Virus record (IMG/VR): IMGVR_UViG_3300042474_000309
Span: 1-26,208 of that record
DNA: 26,208 nucleotides
Strand: one strand, 5' to 3'
DNA from: a virus
The notes beneath the pieces are model-generated. The model was given only the letters and a program-made list of their open reading frames with translations, was not told the origin of the DNA and did no database searches. Positions 20,973 through 26,208 of this stretch are shown here, piece by piece. Position numbers and translations under genes: made by a program. Positions within the stretch are counted from its first letter, which is position 1, and the number at the start of each line of letters is the position of its first letter.

Positions 20973-21595
20973 TGGATAAGTTTAAGATAAGACCAAGTTC
21001 AATGGGCAAAATTATGGGAAAGCTTGACAAAAATGGAGAGCTTCCTAAAACTTGCACCACATACCTAAAAGAGTGGTATGCTGATAGCTACGAAGAAATA
21101 AGTTCTAAGTATATGACTAAGGGCATATTAATGGAAGATAAAGCTATTGACTTTATGGCCGAGCAGTTAGGTTATGGCTTAGCAGAAAAGAACATTAACA
21201 TTTACTCTAATGAGTGGTGTGTTGGTACTCCAGATGTTATCCAAGATAATACGGTTATAGACATCAAGTGTTCTTGGAGCAAGAAAACATTGCACGATGC
21301 AATAGAGCTTAACAAAGACTACGAAAACCAGCTCCGTGCTTATATGTGGGTTTTAGATGGCCAAGTAGATACAGCTATTTTGTTCTACGCTTTAATGAAC
21401 ACTCCAGCAGATGCAAACTACGGAGTTGAGGTAAGCTATGAGCATTTACCATCAAACGAAAGATGGTTAGCATTTGGATTCGCAAGAGATTTAGAAATCG
21501 AAGAACAAATGAAAGAGAGAGTGGAGTTATGTAGAGAGTGGTTGAAGGAATACGATGCTGAAGTAAAAAAAAAATTAGGTAAAATAAATAAATAA
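20972..21595 (+). CDS. PD-(D/E)XK exonuclease (YqaJ-like)
   Basis: A 207-residue nuclease with E55 in KGILMED, the metal site TPDVI (D88), and IDIKCSW, where D97-x-K99 is the DXK signature. This order matches lambda-exonuclease / YqaJ recombinases that chew back double-stranded ends to supply single strands to ERF. The N-terminal RPSSMGKIMG segment is typical of the phage family. The C-terminal part is helical (LEIEEQMKERVELCREWLKE). Start overlaps the ERF stop (TAATGG), so both are made together. Confidence 0.85.
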   Translation: MDKFKIRPSSMGKIMGKLDKNGELPKTCTTYLKEWYADSYEEISSKYMTKGILMEDKAIDFMAEQLGYGLAEKNINIYSNEWCVGTPDVIQDNTVIDIKCSWSKKTLHDAIELNKDYENQLRAYMWVLDGQVDTAILFYALMNTPADANYGVEVSYEHLPSNERWLAFGFARDLEIEEQMKERVELCREWLKEYDAEVKKKLGKINK

Positions 21596-21599
21596 CAAA

Positions 21600-21848
21600 G
21601 TGGATAACAAGAAAAACTATGTAGGAAGTGGTAAGACCAAGAGCCTACAATTCGGAGAAGTACAAGAGTTAAGTTTAAACATTGAGCAACTTAACAAGTT
21701 ACCAAGAAGTGCAAAAGGTTACATTCGTGTAACAGTTTCAAAAAGGAGAGAAGCAGACCAATTTGGTAATGACTTATCCGTAGTAGAAAACACTTATGTG
21801 CCTAAGACAAGGCCAACGGATGCTAACGAGGATGCTTTGCCATTCTAA
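21600..21848 (+). CDS. Small SSB-like protein (GTG start)
   Basis: An 82-residue protein read from GTG at 21600; no in-frame ATG precedes the conserved-looking part, so GTG is likely. The sequence is KNYVGSGKTKSLQFG, a helix-like LNIEQLNKL and beta strands GYIRVTVSKRRE, ending in an acidic tail with DANEDALPF. That tail matches the protein-interaction tip of bacterial SSB proteins (DDDIPF-type). The length is about half of a usual SSB, so it may be a minimal OB-fold or a different ssDNA-associated protein. It follows the exonuclease by 4 bp. Confidence 0.55.
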   Translation: MDNKKNYVGSGKTKSLQFGEVQELSLNIEQLNKLPRSAKGYIRVTVSKRREADQFGNDLSVVENTYVPKTRPTDANEDALPF

Positions 21849-21992
21849 ACATTGAATGAAATGCTCTACCAATCGTTCTTTTTGCATAAGGTCATGTTTT
21901 TTTATATAACAAAAAAGTAGAAGGGGTTTTACTTGACCTAATATAAGTTGTGGTAGGCTTATATTTTAATTTAAACTATTTATCTTAAAACA
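21849..21992 (+). promoter_or_regulatory. Structured intergenic region before the wHTH gene
   Basis: A 144-bp gap. ATATAAG/CTTATAT (21941-21947 with 21958-21964) is a perfect 7-bp hairpin whose loop holds GGTAG, complementary to CTACC at 21866-21870. AGGTCA (21889-21894) pairs with TGACCT (21934-21939), and AAGTA with TACTT inside it. There is no clear -7 box. It may be an attenuator or processing site. Confidence 0.4.
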
Positions 21993-22193
21993 ATGAAACA
22001 AAAAACACAATTACAAATGGTTAAAGAGCATTTAGAGGCTCACAAATCAATTACAAGCTGGGAAGCTATACAAACATATCATATTACAAGATTAGCTCAC
22101 TATATCCTTTGTTTAAGGAAAGATGGATTAACCATCCAGAGTGAGCAAGTTAAAAGTGAGGGCAAATGGTGGGTTAAATATAACTTATGCTAA
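21993..22193 (+). CDS. Winged helix-turn-helix protein (HTH_39-like)
   Basis: A 66-residue protein. Pattern QMVKEHLEAHKSITSWEAIQ then TYHITRLAHYILCLRKDGLT and IQSEQVKSEGKWWVKYNL corresponds to a compact winged-helix: H1, a SITSWEAI turn, recognition helix TRLAHYILCLRK, and a beta wing. Such small proteins are common in phages of Bacteroidota and other hosts, and are likely DNA-binding regulators. It overlaps the DnaA-like gene by 7 bp and follows a structured leader, so it could regulate the replication operon. Confidence 0.8.
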   Translation: MKQKTQLQMVKEHLEAHKSITSWEAIQTYHITRLAHYILCLRKDGLTIQSEQVKSEGKWWVKYNLC

Positions 22194-22624
22194 CGATAGA
22201 AAGATTGTTTCTGGATTTAGGCTTAGAGCTTGATACAGAAGTTATGGAGAAGGTTGATAAGGGGTATATTATTGTACCAAAAGGAGTAAAGTTTAATAGA
22301 AAAGATGTAATTATAGATGTTTTTAATAAGATAGCTTTATTACATGGCATAGAGCCAGAGCATATATTTGGTAGAAGAAGATTTGCAAAGTATGTAAAGC
22401 CTAAACAAGAAGCTATATTTGTATTAACTGAACTTGGTTATGGAGTGGTAGAAATCTCAAGAGTATTAAAGTGCGACCACGCAACAGTAATTTACCATAG
22501 AGAAACCATACAAGGATTTACCGAGATTGATTCTTATTATAAGAATAAGCTTGAAAAGAAATACAGAGATTTATTAAGAGGAGAAACAGTTTTTCCATTA
22601 GAAACTTTAGCCCAAGCGTTATGA
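22187..22624 (+). CDS. DnaA domain IV-like DNA-binding protein
   Basis: A 145-residue protein without an AAA+ domain. The C-terminal half has YVKPKQEAIFVLTELGYGVV then EISRVLKCDHATVIYHRETI, closely like DnaA domain IV (xxRxxxxxLxxxxxxxSLxxIGxxFGRDHTTVxxxxR) with the DHATV signature that reads the DnaA box. It might therefore bind the phage origin and either replace or recruit host DnaA. Residues 1-60 are not recognised. It is coupled by overlap to the genes on both sides, so its levels are matched to the winged-helix protein. Confidence 0.75.
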   Translation: MLTIERLFLDLGLELDTEVMEKVDKGYIIVPKGVKFNRKDVIIDVFNKIALLHGIEPEHIFGRRRFAKYVKPKQEAIFVLTELGYGVVEISRVLKCDHATVIYHRETIQGFTEIDSYYKNKLEKKYRDLLRGETVFPLETLAQAL

Positions 22625-22785
22625 TAGATAAAAGAAATGAGCTTATAGAAAAGCAAAAAGAAATTATAGCAACCTATGAAAGGTTAGTAATGTTGCAAAC
22701 AGAAAAAGAAAAAGTTATGCAGAGATTAATAGATAACTTATCAATGCAATTAAATTTAACCCATTTGTTAAATGACATCAAATGA
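22621..22785 (+). CDS. Small coiled-coil protein
   Basis: A 54-residue ORF from ATG 22621 to TGA 22785; it starts inside the previous stop (ATGA) and shares ATGA with the next gene. Sequence opens MIDKRNELIEKQKEIIATYE and is a near-continuous amphipathic coiled coil with Met/Leu/Ile at heptad positions. Both overlaps make it very likely to be expressed. Unknown function; perhaps an oligomerising adaptor for the neighbouring initiator-like proteins. Confidence 0.55.
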   Translation: MIDKRNELIEKQKEIIATYERLVMLQTEKEKVMQRLIDNLSMQLNLTHLLNDIK

Positions 22786-23162
22786 GAAAGGAAGAAAGAG
22801 TACAAGCCATAGCATTAAATATATGCTACGAGTACAATCTAAGCATAGAAGTGATAGAATTATTCTTACAACTGGTAACGATGCCTAAATGGATAAGTAA
22901 GCCAGAAACAGCAATAAGACTATCAATTAAGAAACTTGCAGAGTTTCAACCACCATATCAAAAAGTATTAATTGAAAGTGCAATCTCTGGGAATTATCAA
23001 GGTTTAATATTCTCGGATTCAAAACAAAAAGAAATAACTTACTTAAAATCAATTTCAAATGAGCCAGTTAGTAAAATATCAAGACTTAAAAGAATTATCG
23101 GTAGCGAAGATAATAGAGAGCAATACTCTACCAATAGCCTTATTGAAGAAAGAGGATGCTAA
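22782..23162 (+). CDS. Hypothetical replication-module protein
   Basis: A 126-residue protein, beginning MRKEERVQAIALNICYEYNL. Residues about 64-80 (FQPPYQKVLIESAISGNYQG) recall C-terminal segments of phage helicase-loader/replisome proteins, where a YQG-type motif follows an ESAI helix, but the match is partial. The final 40 residues are charged. It overlaps the next gene by 104 bp in another frame, so part of this DNA encodes two proteins if the upstream start of the next gene is used. Confidence 0.6.
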   Translation: MRKEERVQAIALNICYEYNLSIEVIELFLQLVTMPKWISKPETAIRLSIKKLAEFQPPYQKVLIESAISGNYQGLIFSDSKQKEITYLKSISNEPVSKISRLKRIIGSEDNREQYSTNSLIEERGC

Positions 23163-23718
23163 AAGCCTACAAATAAACCTTTCAGCTTTTATGATTGAGT
23201 TTAGTTCTATTTACAAGATAGATGATTCAAAGAACTTAACTGATGAGGAAATTAAGACTTGTGTAAACATTCTACTAACAGACTATTACTGGTTAAAGTA
23301 TGAAGATTTTGCAATGTTTTTAAAGAATGCCAGAATGGGAAAGTATGGTAAGATTTATGGCAGTTTTGATACACCTACATTCTTCCAGATGCTAACACAA
23401 TATTGCGATGAAAGAGTAGAGGTAAGCAAGGAGATTAATAGAGTAGCAATGGAGAAGGAATCAAGAACTCCTATAAGTCCAGAAACTCAAGCTTTGATTG
23501 ATGACTTTAAAAAGCAGTTGCAAGAGAAGAAAGTTAAGCGTATGAACCTTAGTGATGAGATACCAGAGATGCGTGAGCAACAAAAACAAATGAACAAGTA
23601 CATTGCAGAGTTTAAAAAGAAAGTTGGCCATTGTTCTGGCTTCTTAGAAGTAAACGGAAAGATGCTTGGGATTAACGAATACTTAGAATTAAGATACAAT
23701 GAAGAAAAAGAGCTGTAA
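23059..23718 (+). CDS. Hypothetical protein, DUF6633-like
   Basis: A 219-residue protein. The central WLKYEDFAMFLKNARMGKYG then YGSFDTPTFFQMLTQYCDER region (about residues 76-115) is a compact block I associate with Bacteroidota phage proteins (DUF6633-like). A coiled-coil stretch with KKQLQEKKVKRMNLSDEI follows. The start at 23059 lies 104 bp inside the previous gene; an in-frame ATG near 23191 would give a shorter protein starting MIEFSS. The end overlaps the NinG gene by 20 bp. Role in replication is inferred from its neighbours. Confidence 0.65.
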   Translation: MSQLVKYQDLKELSVAKIIESNTLPIALLKKEDAKSLQINLSAFMIEFSSIYKIDDSKNLTDEEIKTCVNILLTDYYWLKYEDFAMFLKNARMGKYGKIYGSFDTPTFFQMLTQYCDERVEVSKEINRVAMEKESRTPISPETQALIDDFKKQLQEKKVKRMNLSDEIPEMREQQKQMNKYIAEFKKKVGHCSGFLEVNGKMLGINEYLELRYNEEKEL

Positions 23719-24211
23719 AAGATGTTTAAAAGAGAAGCCAATCTTTGCAAAGGGATTGTGTAAGTCTTGCGACATCATAGAGAATCCACAAAAGTATCTT
23801 ATAGGTAAGAAGCCTAACAAGGAAAAGAAACCAAAACAAAAGACTGAAACAATAACATCTTTAAAGAAGAAGCTTGATACAGAGTTTAGCACTTATTCAA
23901 GAAAGTTTTATTCTGATTCTGATGGTAACACAGAGTGCTATACTTGTGGTAAGAAAGGAACGGTAAAAACAATGCAATGTGGCCATTTTCATAGTAGAAA
24001 ACATTTATCAGTTAGATGGGATTTAGATAATGTGAGAAACCAATGTGCTGGGTGTAATGTTTTTAAGCACGGTAATTACATTGTATATACAATGAAGCTT
24101 TATAATGAGATAGGGCCATTTGAATTTATGGCTTTAGAGCAAAAAAAGAACAAAGAATTTAAAGTTACCAAAGATTGGTTATTAGAAAAAATTAAAGAAT
24201 TTAGTCAATGA
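23699..24211 (+). CDS. ninG: NinG/Rap recombination protein
   Basis: A 170-residue protein with two zinc-type motifs at the N-terminus (CKRC and CKSC, residues about 6-24) and a central HNH-like nuclease block: CYTCGKKG, TMQCGHFHSR, HLSVRWDLDN, and NQCAGCNVFKHG. This is the NinG/Rap family fingerprint. Lambda Rap resolves Holliday junctions and assists recombination. Its presence near ERF and exonuclease completes a phage recombination set. It starts 20 bp before the upstream stop and overlaps the next gene by 4 bp. Confidence 0.93.
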   Translation: MKKKSCKRCLKEKPIFAKGLCKSCDIIENPQKYLIGKKPNKEKKPKQKTETITSLKKKLDTEFSTYSRKFYSDSDGNTECYTCGKKGTVKTMQCGHFHSRKHLSVRWDLDNVRNQCAGCNVFKHGNYIVYTMKLYNEIGPFEFMALEQKKNKEFKVTKDWLLEKIKEFSQ

Positions 24212-24648
24212 ACATAGAATATAACTGCTATAAAGAAAAAGGAAAGCTAATAGTAAAGAATAGAGATTTACTAAATGCAGAGATTGATACCTTACAAGAA
24301 GGGATTGATTATGTTTTATGTATCAAGAAGAAGAAAAAGATGCGTTCTAACGGACAAAATAGATATTACTGGGCAATCGTAGTACCTAATGTATTACTTG
24401 GCCTTAGAGATGCTGGATTTAATGAAATTCGCACAAAGGAAGATGCTCACGATATTATCAAAGTAAAGTTTTTAAGGTATGACATCCAGAACATAATGGG
24501 AGAGCATATAGAAAGCTTTAAGAGTACAAGTGAGCTAAGCACCCAAGAGTTTACAGATTTCATAGCAGAGGTACAGATATGGGGAGCAGAGTTCCTTAAT
24601 ATATCTATACCAAGCCCTAACGATGATTTAGAAATAGAATTTATTTAA
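24208..24648 (+). CDS. NinB-like recombination protein
   Basis: A 146-residue protein. KKKKMRSNGQNRYYWAIVVP near residue 40-59 resembles the NinB/Orf signature RxxxQNxxYW; later STSELSTQEFTDFIAEVQIW and IPSPND match the usual end of the family. In lambda, NinB (Orf) loads recombinases onto SSB-coated DNA. ATGA coupling to ninG supports that role. The match to the family is clear in outline but not perfect, so I leave the symbol blank. Confidence 0.65.
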   Translation: MNIEYNCYKEKGKLIVKNRDLLNAEIDTLQEGIDYVLCIKKKKKMRSNGQNRYYWAIVVPNVLLGLRDAGFNEIRTKEDAHDIIKVKFLRYDIQNIMGEHIESFKSTSELSTQEFTDFIAEVQIWGAEFLNISIPSPNDDLEIEFI

Positions 24649-24652
24649 GATT

Positions 24653-25309
24653 ATGAGAATATTAATAGCTTGTGAAGAAAGTCAATCAATAACAAAAGAA
24701 TTTAGAGCTTTAGGGCATGAAGCATTTAGTTGTGATTTACTACCGTGTAGTGGTGGCCATCCAGAATGGCATTACCAAGAAAGTGTATTTGATATAATTG
24801 ATAAAGGTTGGGATATGATGATTGCACATCCTCCTTGTACATTCTTATCAGTAAGTGGTGCAAGGCATTTGTATAACAAAGATAAAACACCTAATTTAGA
24901 AAGATACAAAAACCAAGCAGAAGCCTTAGAGTTTGTGCAAAAATTAATGGATGCACCTATTGATAGAATAGTTATTGAAAACCCAGTTAGTGTTATTAGT
25001 AGTAAAATAAGAAAACCAGAGCAGATTATTCAACCTTGGATGTTTGGAGATGAAGCTACAAAGACTACTTGCTTATGGCTTAAAAATGTTCCTAAGTTAA
25101 TTCCTACAAAAATTGTAGGTAAAGGAGAAAGAACTGTATTTAAAAGTGGTAAATCGCATCCTAAATGGTATGCAGATGCACTCGCTAATGCAAAAACTCC
25201 AGCAGAAAGAAGAACATTAAGAAGTAAAACATTTAAAGGTATTGCTGAAGCTATGGCTACACAATGGGGTAAAGAAGAATTTGTTAAACAAACTATACTG
25301 GATTTATAA
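24653..25309 (+). CDS. Cytosine-C5 methyltransferase-like protein
   Basis: A 218-residue protein. It starts MRILIACEESQSITKEFRAL (SAM site), then the Pro-Pro-Cys loop HPPCTFLSVSGAR at residues 59-71, and IENPVSVISSKI near 107 (ENP/V motif IV-VI). These are the catalytic hallmarks of DNA C5-methyltransferases. It is shorter than typical enzymes and I see no clear target-recognition domain, so the substrate could differ. The TTCLWLKNVPKLIPT segment is typical of small phage versions. It starts 4 bp after the NinB-like stop and shares an A with the next gene. Confidence 0.75.
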   Translation: MRILIACEESQSITKEFRALGHEAFSCDLLPCSGGHPEWHYQESVFDIIDKGWDMMIAHPPCTFLSVSGARHLYNKDKTPNLERYKNQAEALEFVQKLMDAPIDRIVIENPVSVISSKIRKPEQIIQPWMFGDEATKTTCLWLKNVPKLIPTKIVGKGERTVFKSGKSHPKWYADALANAKTPAERRTLRSKTFKGIAEAMATQWGKEEFVKQTILDL

Positions 25310-25509
25310 TGATAAACTTTTATGAAGTAATTATAAGAGTAAATGGTTTTATTACGAGTACAAGAATAATAGCCAAAGAAAACCCTACTATACTCGAATA
25401 CGAAAATAGGGTAAAGGATTCTTATTACGGAGGAAGGAAGAACTGGAGGCTAAAAGATAAGTTTGACATTAAAGAATTTATAATAATTAAACAAAATTTA
25501 GGATTATGA
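25309..25509 (+). CDS. Small hypothetical protein
   Basis: A 66-residue protein (MINFYEVIIRVNGFITSTRI at its start) with a beta-rich first half and a basic, aromatic second half (YYGGRKNWRLKDKFDIKEF). No family known to me. It overlaps both neighbours (1 bp and 4 bp), firmly in the operon after the methyltransferase-like gene. Confidence 0.6.
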   Translation: MINFYEVIIRVNGFITSTRIIAKENPTILEYENRVKDSYYGGRKNWRLKDKFDIKEFIIIKQNLGL

Positions 25510-25877
25510 CAATTATATTTTTAATACTTGCAGCTATTTGCAATGCAGTTATGGATGTACTATCAACAAGGTACTATGTTTCCATATTTGGAAACTTTAA
25601 GAACAAACAATTCTGGGACTGGAACATCAGTTGGAGAAACAAATGGCAATGGGGCGAAAAAGCCAATGGAGAGAAGTTCTTTCTATCAAGCTCTATGCTA
25701 TCATTTATGACCGATGGGTGGCATTTAGCTAAGGCTTTAATGATAGTGTTCATTTCATCAGCGATAGTCTGTTACAAGCCCTTATTTGGCTTAATAGACC
25801 TAATCTTATTTAATTGTATCTGGGGGATAACCTTTGAATTGTTTTATAGTAAGCTATTGATTAAAAAAATAGAGTAA
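25506..25877 (+). CDS. Membrane protein with Trp-rich domain
   Basis: A 123-residue protein. Segment one (TIIFLILAAICNAVMDVLST) is a hydrophobic helix, residues about 35-52 carry several Trp residues (FWDWNISWRNKWQWG), and two more helices follow (ALMIVFISSAIVCY, then PLFGLIDLILFNCIWGITFE). It looks like a three-helix inner-membrane protein with a polar aromatic region. Such proteins recur in Bacteroidota phages with unknown roles. A new promoter box follows it at 25885. Confidence 0.7.
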   Translation: MTIIFLILAAICNAVMDVLSTRYYVSIFGNFKNKQFWDWNISWRNKWQWGEKANGEKFFLSSSMLSFMTDGWHLAKALMIVFISSAIVCYKPLFGLIDLILFNCIWGITFELFYSKLLIKKIE

Positions 25878-25884
25878 AAATTGC

Positions 25885-25892
25885 TATATTTG
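25885..25892 (+). promoter_or_regulatory. -7 promoter box (TATATTTG), possibly leaderless
   Basis: Exact TAnnTTTG. The start 4-6 bases further would fall at 25896-25898, the A of ATG 25896 or just inside it, implying leaderless or near-leaderless translation. No -33 box at the correct spacing; a TTG at 25857 is 25 bp away. Confidence 0.45.
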
Positions 25893-25895
25893 GGT

Positions 25896-26009
25896 ATGGC
25901 AAAAGCAGTATCAAAAGCAATTAAAGTAAACTTCGGTAAAAGAAAAGGTGGCAAGGCTTCCAAGGCGAAGAATAAGCAACCTAAAAAATATAATAGACAA
26001 GGAAGATAA
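25896..26009 (+). CDS. Small highly basic protein
   Basis: A 37-residue Lys/Arg/Gly-rich protein starting MAKAVSKAIKVNFGKRKGGK and ending YNRQGR, next to the promoter box at 25885. No hydrophobic stretch. Its TAA overlaps the ATG of the next gene (TAATG). Its KAVSKAIK start resembles the small basic protein at 18581. Likely nucleic-acid binding, by composition only. Confidence 0.55.
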   Translation: MAKAVSKAIKVNFGKRKGGKASKAKNKQPKKYNRQGR

Positions 26010-26208
26010 TGGCTAAACAAGTTAATAAATCTACTCTAAAGTGTAATGTTCCTAAGAAAACACCATCACATCCTACAAAATCTCACATTGTAAAGGCTTG
26101 TGATAACGGTCTGGAGAAGATTATTAGGTTTGGCCAACAAGGTGTAAGTGGTTCTCCATTCAAAAAAGGAGAATCAGAAGAAGATAAAAAACGCAGAGCA
26201 GCTTTTAG
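26009..26208 (+). CDS. Basic virion-associated-like protein, 3'-truncated
   Basis: The frame stays open to the right edge (66 codons seen). It opens MAKQVNKSTLKCNVPKKTPS, then HPTKSHIVKACDNG and IIRFGQQGVSGSPFKKGESE. The TPSHPTKSH and IIRFGQQGV pattern followed by a charged KRRAAF tail recalls small phage head-associated proteins whose C-terminus reads FKARHAKNI. The rest lies beyond the window, so the family cannot be confirmed. It follows its small basic neighbour by overlap and may lead toward a packaging/terminase operon. Confidence 0.55.
   Translation, partial: MAKQVNKSTLKCNVPKKTPSHPTKSHIVKACDNGLEKIIRFGQQGVSGSPFKKGESEEDKKRRAAF

Noticed and set aside
22187-22624. Full-length DnaA replication initiator
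   Set aside because: Only the C-terminal DNA-binding part is present; no Walker A/B motifs and too short.
1-26208. Prophage or insertion-sequence boundary
   Set aside because: No integrase, transposase, inverted terminal repeats or host-like genes are present; composition and gene packing are uniform.

Overview
The window is part of a double-stranded DNA tailed bacteriophage genome. The host is almost certainly a member of the Bacteroidota (flavobacteria-like). The DNA is AT-rich. Genes are tightly packed, with many ATGA/TAATG overlaps and no Shine-Dalgarno-like spacing. Intergenic promoters carry the Bacteroidota -7 box TAnnTTTG, several with a TTG/TTTG -33 box about 19-20 bp upstream. No integrase, repressor or parA gene is visible, so the lifestyle cannot be decided. 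The large terminase is not in the window.

Layout. (1) 1-2622: surface-sugar cassette of a truncated unknown protein, two glycosyltransferase-like proteins and an FkbM-type methyltransferase. (2) 2615-5583: a small basic protein, the portal and a MuF-like minor head protein. (3) 5581-6274, minus strand: three tiny genes and a tRNA-like gene carrying about 51 extra nucleotides, set like a moron inside the head operon. (4) 6367-11134: HeH-like protein, scaffold, a structured leader, major capsid protein, terminator, then neck/connector candidates. (5) 11139-14981: 1280-residue fibre protein with internal repeats. No tape-measure gene is seen, which suggests a short-tailed virion. (6) 14984-18308: holin, GH24 lysozyme, metallophosphoesterase, DUF3310 protein, small genes and a single-gene (u-)spanin. 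(7) 18309-19529: about 1.2 kb with almost no protein coding but a chain of promoter/structured RNA/terminator units. (8) 19530-25877: early/replication module with ERF annealing protein, PD-(D/E)XK exonuclease, SSB-like small protein, winged-helix protein, DnaA domain-IV-like protein, NinG/Rap, NinB-like protein and cytosine-methyltransferase-like protein. (9) 25885-26208: a new promoter and two small basic proteins, the last cut by the window end.

How it works together. The ERF protein, exonuclease, SSB-like protein and NinB/NinG proteins form a lambda-like recombination set. The head genes build the capsid. Holin, endolysin and u-spanin breach inner membrane, wall and outer membrane. The non-coding block between late and early genes is the most unusual part: at least three candidate structured RNAs, with rho-independent terminators running directly into the next TATATTTG promoter box. 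The tRNA-like gene, together with near-absence of TAG stops (1 of 47 genes by my count), is the second point of interest.
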